Shown one piece after another: positions 26,010 to 34,937 of a stretch of 36,679 nucleotides of DNA. The number at the start of each line of letters is the position of its first letter. The stretch's first letter is position 1. The position numbers and the translations under genes are program-made. The DNA is from Saprospiraceae bacterium. GTDB lineage: Bacteria > Bacteroidota > Bacteroidia > Chitinophagales > Saprospiraceae. The stretch is from NCBI GenBank assembly GCA_019187365.1, contig JABARE010000008.1:1-36679 (forward strand), in the 5' to 3' direction. The notes beneath the pieces were generated by a model, which made no database searches, was not told where the DNA came from, and worked only from the letters and a program-made list of their open reading frames with translations.

Positions 26010-26348
26010 CAGCGTGCAATTTTGGATGAGGATGCAAAGGTAAAAACGGAGCAGAAAACTACACCATCAGCTATTTATTACCCGCCGTCAGAAGCTCTGC
26101 AGGTGCGGGGCAACAGGAACGGGGCAGAGTAACCGGGTGAAAGCCTGTTGTCAGGGACTTTGAAGGCCAATAGATTCAGCCCGGGTATCATTCAGGTCGA
26201 GACCTTCCCCGAACGGGAAATAAGGGTCGATTGAAAATCAGGGCCCGGCGAGGAGGAAATTTCTATATTGTGCAACGGAAAGCCTCGCCGAATTGGTGGG
26301 GCGGGAGCCAGACAGGGCAGTTCATATGTACAGTAAAGCGGAATAATT
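26010..26348. other. Intergenic region between antiporter and xseA
   Basis: The divergent spacer holds the -7 motif for the antiporter (26035-26042) and, nearer xseA, a TATATTGTG resembling but not matching TAnnTTTG at about 26263. An 8-bp inverted repeat CGGCGAGG/CCTCGCCG (26246-26253 and 26283-26290) flanks that motif. I see no gene. Confidence 0.5.
26035..26042 (-). promoter_or_regulatory. Candidate -7 promoter element
   Basis: Minus-strand TACCTTTG matches TAnnTTTG and lies 25 nt before the antiporter ATG. No clear -33 element. Confidence 0.4.
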
Positions 26349-27824
26349 ATGCCGGAGGACATCGGTGGCAGGAAGGTGTTTAGCTTATTCGAGGTGGCGG
26401 CCAGCATCCAGCGCACCCTGGAAGGCCGTTACAAGCAATCTTTCTGGGTGCGGGCGGAGATGAACAAGCTCAACCATTACAAGCATTCCGGGCATTGTTA
26501 TCCCGAGCTCGTCGAAAGGGTCGACGGCAAAATCGTCGCACAATTCCGCTCGGTATTGTGGGGGACAGATTACCAGAGGATCGACGATTTGTTTCGAAAG
26601 GTGCTGAACGAACCGCTGAAAGACGGGATTAAAGTCCTGATGGAGGCTTCGATTCGCTTCCACCCGGAGTATGGCCTGAGCCTGACCATACTCGACATCG
26701 ACCCACAATACACTCTGGGCGACCTGGAAAGGGAAAAACAGGAGACGCTACGGAGGCTGAAAGCAGAGGCTCTGTACCACGCAAACAAGCGGCTGACTTT
26801 TCCCCGGCTTCCTCAGCGCATTGCCATTATTTCGGTAGAGACCAGCAAAGGCTACGCGGATTTTACAAAAGTGTTGGAGGCAGCCCGAAGATCCTGGGGA
26901 TACCGCTTTTTTCATTTTCTTTTCCCTTCTCTGCTCCAAGGAGACGATGCGGTGAAGTCTATAGTGGGACAGTTGCGGCGCATTCGCATGGTCATGCATC
27001 ATTTCGACGTAGTTGCCATTGTCCGGGGCGGGGGTGGCGATATTGGACTGGCTTGTTACAACCAGTATGAGCTGGCCCGCGAGATTGCAGAATTCCCTTT
27101 GCCGGTGTTGTCGGGAATCGGACATGCGACCAATGAAACCGTGGTGGAGATGATTGCCCACCTGAATGCCATTACGCCGACCAAGCTTGCAGAAGAACTC
27201 ATCCAGCGATTTCACAATTTTTCGGTTCCGGTTCGGGAAGCCCAGGACAAGTTGGGACCACTGGTAAACGCCATGTTGACAGAGGAGAAAATCTCCTTCC
27301 AGTCAGAGATCAAGTTGTTCCGGTCGGTGGTGGGGAAACACCTTTTGGCCAGGGGGGCCTCACTTCAGCACTGCGCGCGTTCACTCGTTCACAAGTGCCG
27401 AATGGGTATGCAGCAAGAGCGGCAGCAACTGGATGTGAACCGGCAGGGACTTCGTGTCGCAAGTCAGATGCTGTTCAGTCTTCGGCGGCAGGTGTTGTCG
27501 CGGCATGCCGAAGGATTGCGCAAAGATGCAGGCTCCCGGCTGCGCCAGGAAGCGCTTCATCAGCAGGGTTTGGAAAGAAGGTTAACCTTGGTGGCGAAAG
27601 CCTCCTTCAGGAACCAGCAGAAGGAGCTTATGGCAGCAGAAAAACTCGTACAGAGCATGCATCCCGAAAACGTCTTGCGGCGCGGGTACAGCATTACACT
27701 GCTGGATGGCCGAGCGCTTACCAGTGACCAAAAGGTTCGTACAGGAGACATGGTGGAGACGATGCTTTATCAGGGTCGGATCGTGAGTCGCGTTTCAACT
27801 ACATCAACAAAAAATCAGGAATGA
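26349..27824 (+). CDS. xseA: Exodeoxyribonuclease VII large subunit
   Basis: 491 residues, normal length. Residues 10-115 form the OB-fold (FSLFEVAASIQRTLEGRYKQ, FWVRAEMNKLNHYKHSGHCY, ...). The catalytic part has FPRLPQRIAIISVETSKGYA, then the RGGG motif at about 226-229 (VAIVRGGGGDIGLACYNQYE) and the PVLSGIGHATNETVVEMIAH block. A long coiled-coil region (about 290-440) precedes the C-terminal segment NVLRRGYSITLLDGRAL. The enzyme degrades single-stranded DNA from both ends. The stop overlaps the xseB start by 4 nt, the usual coupled arrangement. Confidence 0.97.
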   Translation: MPEDIGGRKVFSLFEVAASIQRTLEGRYKQSFWVRAEMNKLNHYKHSGHCYPELVERVDGKIVAQFRSVLWGTDYQRIDDLFRKVLNEPLKDGIKVLMEASIRFHPEYGLSLTILDIDPQYTLGDLEREKQETLRRLKAEALYHANKRLTFPRLPQRIAIISVETSKGYADFTKVLEAARRSWGYRFFHFLFPSLLQGDDAVKSIVGQLRRIRMVMHHFDVVAIVRGGGGDIGLACYNQYELAREIAEFPLPVLSGIGHATNETVVEMIAHLNAITPTKLAEELIQRFHNFSVPVREAQDKLGPLVNAMLTEEKISFQSEIKLFRSVVGKHLLARGASLQHCARSLVHKCRMGMQQERQQLDVNRQGLRVASQMLFSLRRQVLSRHAEGLRKDAGSRLRQEALHQQGLERRLTLVAKASFRNQQKELMAAEKLVQSMHPENVLRRGYSITLLDGRALTSDQKVRTGDMVETMLYQGRIVSRVSTTSTKNQE

Positions 27825-28039
27825 GCCAGACCATCAATTACAGTGATGCCTTTGACGAACTCCAGCGCATTGTAGCAGAGATAGAAGCAGGGGAGATCTC
27901 AGTCGACGAGTTGTCGCAAAAGGTCAAACGCGCCGCAGAGCTGATCAGGATATGCAAGACAAAATTGTCAACTACCGAAGAAGATGTAAACAAGATACTT
28001 GCAGAACTTGAAGCGCCATCGCAGGATAACGAACGTTAA
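27821..28039 (+). CDS. xseB: Exodeoxyribonuclease VII small subunit
   Basis: 72 residues, within the usual 60-85. The sequence (YSDAFDELQRIVAEIEAGEI followed by SVDELSQKVKRAAELI and LSTTEEDVNKILAEL) is the standard XseB helical hairpin that binds the coiled coil of XseA. It overlaps xseA by 4 nt and is cotranscribed. Confidence 0.96.
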   Translation: MSQTINYSDAFDELQRIVAEIEAGEISVDELSQKVKRAAELIRICKTKLSTTEEDVNKILAELEAPSQDNER

Positions 28040-28137
28040 TATAACACCTGGTATCAGCCCCAATTAAGCAAAAATTTGAATGTAACATATCCCTCCGGCC
28101 TAGTTCATTTTGTCTAAGCTGATTTTCAGGAAGTTTT

Positions 28138-28215
28138 TTTAGCCGGCATGAAAAAATGGTAAAATGGGTTGGCATGGCCATACCGAAGGGCAGGCGTAAT
28201 CAAATCTCACCATTC
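28138..28215. repeat. Short diverged copy of the IS66-remnant repeat
   Basis: The segment CCGGCATGAAAAAATGGTAA...TTGGCATGGCCATACCGAAG...CTCACCATTC parallels the first 70-80 nt of the long copy at 30422 and also the edge of the copy at 36260, with several substitutions and indels. It flanks the downstream side of the glycosyltransferase gene, so that gene also lies between repeat copies. Confidence 0.5.
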
Positions 28216-28296
28216 GGTTGTACTGCAATCGGTAAGGGTTGTCGTCTTGGTGTGTTATATTATTGGAAGAGAAGGGCATTGCATCAAGCGGGATCC

Positions 28297-30372
28297 TTAT
28301 CGACCAGTCCAATAGCTTGGGATTTTAATAACATCTTTGTCTGTCATAAGATGCGATGGCAACTCGCCATGATCAAAAATGGCTATTTTATGTCCTTTCT
28401 GTTTTAAATCCAGGTAGGTATTGAAATCCGGAATGTGGCCGTAGGCAGCAGTAATCTCATTAAAGAACATAACAGGGATGTTGTCATCGGGCGCGCAATT
28501 GAAAACAACATGATCAGAGGTAACACCAAATTTCTCTGCAAGATTTTGAATATCCGGAGTCGTGCTGAGTCGTTTTATGAGAAGGGAATTGGAGTCTTTT
28601 TTCCAGGCAGTGTGATTTTCCTGAATTTTCTCAATATCTAAGTTAAATCCGGAAAGAATGCCCAAAACCAAAGTAGTATAAATGACCTTGTGTATTTTTT
28701 TTGAAAGATATTCTGGATTTAAAATTATGATTTTTAAGAACTTTTCAACGGTAGCCCCAAAGGCCAGATAGAGTAAAAATGAAACACAGAAGGTAAATGC
28801 AATCATTTTCGTTGCAACGAACCCGAAGAAAAGATAAATTACAACAATATAAGAGACAAACGCCGTCTTAAAGACCCCATTTTTTAAGGAAATGAAGAAA
28901 ATGTATATACTGACTAAGAGTAAAAGGAAATTGACACCATAAATTTCCTTGGCAACATCAAAATGCCACCAAAAATCTCCGCCATGCCCTTCTATGACAT
29001 TAAAAAGGTGTTTTGCGTTGAGAGCGAATTCGTATTGACTGACCGTAGGAAAAGTATGAAGGATATAAATTTGCCAGGGGAGAAATACAAATGCGGCAAC
29101 AATTATGCCTGCCAGGAAGTCGCGATATAGTACCCACTCAACTCTTCTTTCTTTTAATAAAAGTATGGAAAGTCCCCACCCCGAAAACACGAGAAGTCCT
29201 GTTAACCACTTTACCAAAATGGCGCATCCTGAAAACAGTCCTATCAAGATAAGGAAATGCCTTTTTCGGGGTAATTTGGACGATTCATATTCGGTCCATG
29301 CCCAGATGCTCGCAGTTACATAAAATAAGAAGGCTATATCGTTATGGTCGGTATGAATGGCACCGGAGGAGATTTCTAAAACAAAGTTTGATAGCGCAAA
29401 CAGCAATGCACCAAAAAATCCGGCTTTTTTACTAAGCGATAATTCTCCTATTCGGTATATAAATAGGATAACAAGGGTTGACATGATTAAGCTTGGCAGT
29501 CTCAACGCAAATACATTTACGCCAAAAAACTTCATGCTCAATGCCATTTGCCATAAGAATAGGGGTTGTTTATGCAACCAGACATGACCCGTGACCCAAC
29601 TCGTTTCATCATAGGCGAGCACAGGATTTTTGTAGAGCATTGGGGAAAGAGGATGGTCAATCATGTTTTTAGCGACAAGTGCATGAAACTGTTCATCCCA
29701 TAAGTTAAGATGCGGATTCAACAAACCCATAAAAAGTCTCACGCTGAAGCCTCCCAATAACAGCAATAGGATGCTTAGAGATTTTTTCTCCTGATACTGG
29801 AAGGTAACGAGGCTTACAAAGAGAAGAATGAGCCCAAAGATTAATGGAAGTAATTGATTAAACGAGAAATGGGAAAACTTTTTAGCAGGGAATTCCTGGA
29901 GAGAAAAAATTGCGGCGTTTGCTCTGTTGACTTTGTCGGCCTTTAGTGCATTATTGTTGGTGTCAAGTCCAACATAATTATCTTTGTAATCCTGGAGAAT
30001 TATCCCACCAGAAGAAGAGGCGATTATTTTAAAGACGACATTGTTTTCAGATTCAGGATATCCGGCGAATAAATAGCCTTCTCTGTCATCTGCAACTGCT
30101 ACATAAGAGTGGTCCGATGCTTGCAGGGTGACTTTGCCGTTTTGTAAGAAGTGTATGAAGAATTTTTCCCATTCTCCTATGGATTTGCGATTGCAGATCA
30201 ATTGATTGTTTGAATTTCTATCAGAACACAGGTAAAGCGTATTCTCCCCTGTCAGGGTTATTTCTGAATGGTTTTTGATACCGAAATGCAATTCCGCTTT
30301 CTTGCAGCCTCCAAGCCACAGGAGAAGGCAGAGAATTGCGAAAAGGTGCGTGTAATGACGGGAGGGTTTCAT
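28297..30372 (-). CDS. GT39-type glycosyltransferase with N-terminal fascin-like beta-trefoil
   Basis: 691 residues. The C-terminal part (about 172-560) is a polytopic ArnT/PMT-type GT39 transferase that uses a polyprenyl-phosphate sugar: first luminal loop motif HLNLWDEQFHALVAKNM with D226-E227, and a second loop with HKQPLFLWQMAL. Before it, residues 28-160 resemble a fascin-like beta-trefoil (LTGENTLYLCSDRNSNNQLI followed by RKSIGEWEKFFI, LQASDHSYVAVADD, LQDYKDNYVGLDTN). The N-terminus is a lipoprotein-like signal (FAILCLLLWLGGC, Cys23). An N-terminal signal would put the trefoil and the DE loop on the same (periplasmic) side, given the membrane hairpin at 172-217. It transfers a sugar to lipid or protein; acceptor unknown. 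Confidence 0.85.
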   Translation of the reverse strand: MKPSRHYTHLFAILCLLLWLGGCKKAELHFGIKNHSEITLTGENTLYLCSDRNSNNQLICNRKSIGEWEKFFIHFLQNGKVTLQASDHSYVAVADDREGYLFAGYPESENNVVFKIIASSSGGIILQDYKDNYVGLDTNNNALKADKVNRANAAIFSLQEFPAKKFSHFSFNQLLPLIFGLILLFVSLVTFQYQEKKSLSILLLLLGGFSVRLFMGLLNPHLNLWDEQFHALVAKNMIDHPLSPMLYKNPVLAYDETSWVTGHVWLHKQPLFLWQMALSMKFFGVNVFALRLPSLIMSTLVILFIYRIGELSLSKKAGFFGALLFALSNFVLEISSGAIHTDHNDIAFLFYVTASIWAWTEYESSKLPRKRHFLILIGLFSGCAILVKWLTGLLVFSGWGLSILLLKERRVEWVLYRDFLAGIIVAAFVFLPWQIYILHTFPTVSQYEFALNAKHLFNVIEGHGGDFWWHFDVAKEIYGVNFLLLLVSIYIFFISLKNGVFKTAFVSYIVVIYLFFGFVATKMIAFTFCVSFLLYLAFGATVEKFLKIIILNPEYLSKKIHKVIYTTLVLGILSGFNLDIEKIQENHTAWKKDSNSLLIKRLSTTPDIQNLAEKFGVTSDHVVFNCAPDDNIPVMFFNEITAAYGHIPDFNTYLDLKQKGHKIAIFDHGELPSHLMTDKDVIKIPSYWTGR

Positions 30373-31126
30373 TTTAACGGTACGACAGAGTCATAATGAC
30401 TGAGCTAATTTAGTGGATTTTCTTTGCCGGCATGAAAAATTGTAAGAAGGGCTGGCATGGCCATATCGAAATTGCGGCAAATTCATCGCTCACCATTCAG
30501 GCTTATTGCATGCGGCATTTTATGATACATGAGCCTGACACCTGGGTAATAGCGACCGGCCTCTTGCATGGATCCGGCAGATTGATGAGGCTGAAAGCAT
30601 TCGAAAGGATCTGTCGTAAGTTGACCATAAAAGTATCGCCAGGAAATGATGCGTCCTGTATTTAAATAGATGGATCGAGGATCGCTGCAGAATTACAACA
30701 GAGGATGAGCCGAAAAGCCCATTGGGCAGAGCACTCCGTTATGCAAATCAGCAATGGCCGAAACGGATCAAAATACTGGACTATGAAAACACCGAATTGG
30801 ATAATAAGCTGATTGAAAAAAAATCCGACCTCTTGCTCTGGATAGGAAAAATGATCTGTTTGCGGGATCCCATGATGCCGCACAGCGAATCGGGATGATG
30901 TTAAGCTATTTTTGCCAGGCAAAACCCAATGCATAAGGCCCTGTGAATGGACCAAGACCGCACTGGAGCGGATTCCGGTGCTAACCACCCTTAGCTCTTG
31001 GGGCGGTCTAAACCGAACCAAACCGAAGGTCGAAATGATCGGATGCGGATCAGTGATTAGTGGCAAGCAATTGAGGCCCAATCCGCTTTGCGACAACCCG
31101 GAAGTGTTAATTATTTGTTAAAATCC

Positions 31127-31139
31127 GGGGGGGGGGGGG
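31127..31139. repeat. Poly-G tract (13 G)
   Basis: An uninterrupted run of 13 G follows AAATCC. It lies 122 nt upstream of the ATG at 31262 and 23 nt before the TAnnTTTG motif, that is, just at the expected -33 region. The same length and position recur in copy 2. Confidence 0.9.
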
Positions 31140-31162
31140 TAGAAATTTTCCCCTATTTGTAA

Positions 31163-31170
31163 TAGGTTTG
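31163..31170 (+). promoter_or_regulatory. Candidate -7 promoter in the repeat
   Basis: TAGGTTTG matches TAnnTTTG. The paralogous copy has TAAGTTTG, so the consensus positions are kept while the free positions vary. It points at the secreted Cys-rich gene starting 91 nt downstream. Confidence 0.5.
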
Positions 31171-31261
31171 CTTATGATTTTGAATGAGTAGTTCCGTTTG
31201 GTCGGACTTCTGGGGTTATCATCAAATAATAAATTTTTTAAGTCAGCTTAAATTTTATTTT

Positions 31262-32440
31262 ATGAAACCCATTATGATTTTTCTTTGCAGTTTTTTGTTC
31301 ATAAGTCTGTTTTCTCAATCACCTTGTGGATTGGGATATAGTTTTTCATCCTTTACTTCTGGAGGCGGATGCCACTATACGTTCACGCCGATAATTCCTG
31401 TAGGAGTACCCTCCATTGACTATTATGAATGGGAAGTTTCAAGCTATGGTACTTATGGAAGAACTTGTGACAGTGGTTTAGAAGGGAATCCACTATACTA
31501 CACTTTTTGTTTTTATGGCAATCATGTAGTAAAAATGATTATTTATTTCACAGGGGGTGGAAGTTGTTATGTAAGTCAGACCATTTATGTCACTTGTTCT
31601 AACGCCTTATTATGTAATCCTGACCCTTCAAATAATTCTGTCCCTGATCCGGTTGTAGAAATCACTTATATTGATCCTGCAACCTGTGGGCCACTTGACC
31701 ACCCAATTGATGGTTGCATGAATACCCAGGATAGTAGTTATCATTATTGGGCATCTTGCGGTTGGCATTGGGCAATCAGAATTCCGGAAAATGATTATAA
31801 TTGTGAGTATTTTAAATATACATTGGAGTATAATGATATTGGTGAATGCGATGATAATACAACAACATGTATTGAATTGACACCCGGAACGCTTTATTGT
31901 ATATTTGCAAGAGTGAGAAAGACCATTTATATTCTAGCTGAGGGGAATCATTGTTGCCTTCCTGCAAACTATAAAAGAATATTTAAATGGACTCCTGAAC
32001 CTAATAATATGCAACCAGGAATTTACGATCCGGATAAATATTATAGTGTAAAATGTGCGGATCGGTGTACTCCACAATATGATCCTGGATGCGATGAAGA
32101 TGATCAGGATTTTTATAAGATTCCTTTTTATCCGACACTTACGTGTTTTACAGGAAATGATCCCAAAATAGATAATATGAAAAGGGAAAATGGAAGATTT
32201 AATATTATAGGCACTCTAACTGGTAATAATCCTGAAATCTTAGAGAAATATTCAGAAATTTTATCAAACGTTTCAATAATTGATTATTCAGGAAGAGTGG
32301 TATTTAATGGATCTTGGACATTCAGAACTTCAGAAAGTAATATTTTAACTTGGCCTGAAGGTTTGAGATCGGGTATTTATATAATCCGTTTTGAAAATTC
32401 ACCCCAAAAGGAGGCTGTGAAAGTGTTTAAAATCGATTAA
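31262..32440 (+). CDS. Cysteine-rich secreted protein with T9SS sorting domain
   Basis: 392 residues from the ATG at 31262, chosen for its signal peptide MKPIMIFLCSFLFISLFSQS; a farther in-frame ATG at 31184 lies inside the repeat and would add 26 non-signal residues. The mature protein has 20 Cys, none in the C-terminal domain, suggesting a disulfide-rich ectodomain. A PKD-like segment is visible at about residues 20-115 (YYEWEVSSYGTYGRTC...VVKMIIYFTGGGSCYVSQTI). The last 75 residues (NVSIIDYSGRVVFNGSW, LRSGIYIIRFEN, EAVKVFK) form a type A T9SS domain. Expected on or outside the cell surface. The gene is AT-rich compared with the housekeeping part and lies right behind repeat copy 1, so it looks acquired. 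Function unknown. Confidence 0.85.
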   Translation: MKPIMIFLCSFLFISLFSQSPCGLGYSFSSFTSGGGCHYTFTPIIPVGVPSIDYYEWEVSSYGTYGRTCDSGLEGNPLYYTFCFYGNHVVKMIIYFTGGGSCYVSQTIYVTCSNALLCNPDPSNNSVPDPVVEITYIDPATCGPLDHPIDGCMNTQDSSYHYWASCGWHWAIRIPENDYNCEYFKYTLEYNDIGECDDNTTTCIELTPGTLYCIFARVRKTIYILAEGNHCCLPANYKRIFKWTPEPNNMQPGIYDPDKYYSVKCADRCTPQYDPGCDEDDQDFYKIPFYPTLTCFTGNDPKIDNMKRENGRFNIIGTLTGNNPEILEKYSEILSNVSIIDYSGRVVFNGSWTFRTSESNILTWPEGLRSGIYIIRFENSPQKEAVKVFKID

Positions 32441-32545
32441 TTTCGACCTGGAAATTATATAACGTTTGCATCAGTTTACTGCATAAGTAATCTGATACCA
32501 GTTTGATAAAAAGTATGAGTTTTGTCCTTCCTAAATAACAGTCAT

Positions 32546-34075
32546 ATGAAATGGGTTCTAATTGTTTTAAATGTCTTAATCATTGATATTACCATTTTTT
32601 CGCAAGACAATTGCCATTTTAGCTTACTTTCTAATGACACCATGTATAATGATTACATTGAAAATGTCTTTGACGACAGCGAAGAACAGCAAATAATAGC
32701 CATCGGCACGAAATTTTACAGAGATTTTTCAGTTAGTTCCTTTCATGGCCCCGTATTTCAAAAATTTGATTATTGTGGAAATAAGTTGATAGATAAACGC
32801 TATGAAGCAATAGATAGTTTGATTATTTGGGGTCATTACTGGCTTGAGACTAATTTGACTAAGGTAAATGAGCCTGTTCAAAAGAGAACTATAAAGGACA
32901 ATAATGGTTTATATTGTACGGCACTTCGAGTTGCGGATACGATGACGAGTAGTTCGAGCTTAATGCTAGTAGGGATCGACAACTATGGGAATATTCGTAG
33001 GAGATCATTACCATTTAGTTCAAATGAAGACATTAATTGTAGTATTCGAAATATTAAATTATTAAATGATAAAAGAATTCTTTTAATCTTAGATAGATGT
33101 GACGCAGTAAACGGCAAATACTGGTTTCTTTATTTTGATGAAAGGTATCGCCTATTAGAGAAAAGGCAAATTCATTTGAATTCTGAGATATTTGCCATTG
33201 AAGAAATTGAAGGTAAAGGTTTTATTTGTGCTGCATACGGTTTAAACCTGGGCCAGTACAAAGTTTTTAAAATGGATTCAATGGGGAGTATTTCCTGGGA
33301 ATATAATCCTTATCCGGAGAGGGGTGGTGCTGTTCGTCAAATTAAGGTACTAAATAATAGAATTATTTTTGTTGGGTCAGTTCGCCCCGTTGCTTTGAAA
33401 AGTCCTGGATTGGGATTGATTACGGAATTGGATTTTGAGGGAGCTCTGATCAATCAAATATCAATATCTAAAGATTCCGGTGCTATTAATTTTTGTAGTT
33501 TCATTATCGATGGCGCAGATACTTATTACGTCGCTGGTTATGAAACTTCCAGGGCGGATGCTCGTGGATCTGATATTATACTATATCGAATCGATAATCA
33601 ATCTAAAACAATATGGGATACTTCTTACAATTTTGTGAGTTTATTGGGGACTTCTAATGGTGGCTTCTATAATGACTATGGTGGCTTTGATTTAATCGAA
33701 ACAATGGACAGGTCCTTGGTTACCTTTGGCGGGAATGTTTACTCGTCAGTATCTTCAAAGGTAAATGTGGTTCATAAAGATGGAATTATAATTAAAACGA
33801 GACCTGGTTTTCTAACTAAAAGCGAAGAAACAAGCTTAGCTAAGAGTAATTTTTACACTTTAGAGCCTAATCCTGTTGTGGAAAAGTTGCACATAAGGGG
33901 TAATTTAGAAAAGTTGGAAAGATTCAGAATATTTGACTTTCAGGGTTTGTTGGTGTTAAGTGGAAACGGAAATGATTTTCCCCAATCTGTGCAAGATTTT
34001 GCTCCAGGCTTATATATTCTGCAGGTAATGGATGCAAATAAAGTGTCGCACAATTTGAAGTTTGTTAAAATGTAG
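32546..34075 (+). CDS. T9SS-exported beta-rich protein, unknown
   Basis: 509 residues from the ATG at 32546 (MKWVLIVLNVLIIDITIFSQ, a signal peptide); 8 codons upstream an in-frame TTG is possible but unlikely. The body shows repeated strand patterns typical of a propeller (VGIDNYGNIRRRSLPF, FKMDSMGSISWEYNPY, ITELDFEGALINQISI, ILYRIDNQSKTIWDTSY), so it may be a PQQ/WD-like beta-propeller. The C-terminus (LEPNPVVEKLHIRGNLEKLE, FQGLLVLSG, FAPGLYILQVMDANK) is a clear type A T9SS sorting domain. It follows the Cys-rich protein on the same strand after 105 nt and is AT-rich like it; the pair is probably transferred together. Confidence 0.85.
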   Translation: MKWVLIVLNVLIIDITIFSQDNCHFSLLSNDTMYNDYIENVFDDSEEQQIIAIGTKFYRDFSVSSFHGPVFQKFDYCGNKLIDKRYEAIDSLIIWGHYWLETNLTKVNEPVQKRTIKDNNGLYCTALRVADTMTSSSSLMLVGIDNYGNIRRRSLPFSSNEDINCSIRNIKLLNDKRILLILDRCDAVNGKYWFLYFDERYRLLEKRQIHLNSEIFAIEEIEGKGFICAAYGLNLGQYKVFKMDSMGSISWEYNPYPERGGAVRQIKVLNNRIIFVGSVRPVALKSPGLGLITELDFEGALINQISISKDSGAINFCSFIIDGADTYYVAGYETSRADARGSDIILYRIDNQSKTIWDTSYNFVSLLGTSNGGFYNDYGGFDLIETMDRSLVTFGGNVYSSVSSKVNVVHKDGIIIKTRPGFLTKSEETSLAKSNFYTLEPNPVVEKLHIRGNLEKLERFRIFDFQGLLVLSGNGNDFPQSVQDFAPGLYILQVMDANKVSHNLKFVKM

Positions 34076-34804
34076 GTATCCAAAGGGAAAGATCAAATTG
34101 TAGTAACTAAATCAGGGTAATTTGTTTACCGGCATGGCCATATCGAAATAGCAGCAAATTCATCGCTCACCATTCAGGCTTATTGCATGCGGCATTTTAT
34201 GATACATGAGCCTGACACCTGGGTAATAGCGACCGGCCTTTTGCATGGATCCGGCAGATTGATGAGGCTAAAAGCATTCGAAAGGATCTGTCGTAAGTTG
34301 ACCATAAAAAGTATCGCCAGGAATTGATTCTTCCTGTATTTAAATAGATGGATCAAGGAACGCTGCAGAATTACAAAAGAGGATGAGCCGAAAAGCCCAT
34401 TGGGCAAAGCACTCCGTTATGCAAAGCAGCAATGGCCTGGAAGGAGCATAAGCATCGACTATGAATAGCCGAATTGGATCGCAATCTGATTATAAGCAAA
34501 CTCAGAACAGTTGCTCTGGGTCAGAAGAATTATTTGTTTGCAGGGTCCCACGAAGCTGCACAGCGAATCGCCATGATGTTAAGCTATTTTAGCCAGGCAA
34601 AGCCCAATGCATAAATCCCTGTAAATGGCACAAGATCACACTGGAGCGGATTCCGGTGCTAACCACCCTTAGCTCTTGGGGCGGTCTAAACCGAACCAAA
34701 CCGAAGGGCGAAATGATCGGATCCGGATAAGTGATTAGCGGCAAGCAATTGAGGCCCAATCCGCTTTGCGACAACCCGGAAGTGTTAATTATTTGTTAAA
34801 ATCC

Positions 34805-34817
34805 GGGGGGGGGGGGG
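34805..34817. repeat. Poly-G tract (13 G)
   Basis: Again 13 G after AAATCC, 23 nt before the TAnnTTTG motif, 120 nt upstream of the next gene. Confidence 0.9.
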
Positions 34818-34840
34818 TAGAAATTTTCCCCTAGTTGTGA

Positions 34841-34848
34841 TAAGTTTG
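34841..34848 (+). promoter_or_regulatory. Candidate -7 promoter in the repeat
   Basis: TAAGTTTG matches TAnnTTTG, 89 nt before the GTG start of the lipoprotein gene; positional equivalent of 31163-31170. Confidence 0.5.
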
Positions 34849-34937
34849 CTTATGATTTTGAATGAGTAGTTCCGTTTGGTCGGACTTCTGGGGTTATTAT
34901 CAAAGAATAATTTTTAATTCAAATTAAATTTAATTTT

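Larger units (their letters stand above)
30422..31240 (+). pseudogene. IS66-type transposase remnant, repeat copy 1
   Basis: Translated with frame changes it follows the C-terminal half of an IS66 TnpC transposase: LAWIRQIDEAESIRKDLS, then VDHK(K)YRQEMMRPVF, WIEDRCRITTEDEPKSPLGR and ALRYANQQW, then RKNDLFAGSHDAAQRIGMML, and finally PCEWTKTALERIPVL. Several stops and frameshifts break it. The copy at 34126 shares the same lesions (for example stop codons in GCATTTTATGATACATGAGC and the -1 shift at AATGCATAA before PCEW), so an already dead element was duplicated. Beyond the transposase part the repeat continues through a 13-G run and a promoter-like motif to about 31240. Confidence 0.85.
34126..34918 (+). 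pseudogene. IS66-type transposase remnant, repeat copy 2
   Basis: Second long copy. It lacks 24 or so bases near its left end relative to copy 1 (between two GGCATG repeats) but is otherwise nearly the same. The block ALGQKNYLFAGSHEAAQRIA at 34513-34572 is in frame and is the best-preserved IS66 signature in the window. The same stops and -1 frameshift as in copy 1 are present. It also ends with the 13-G tract, the promoter-like motif and the same 60-nt stretch as copy 1 up to about 34905. Confidence 0.88.

Noticed and set aside
30432..30665. Open frame starting MKNCKKGWHGHI
   Set aside because: It runs through the IS66 remnant in a frame different from the transposase frame and is a shadow.
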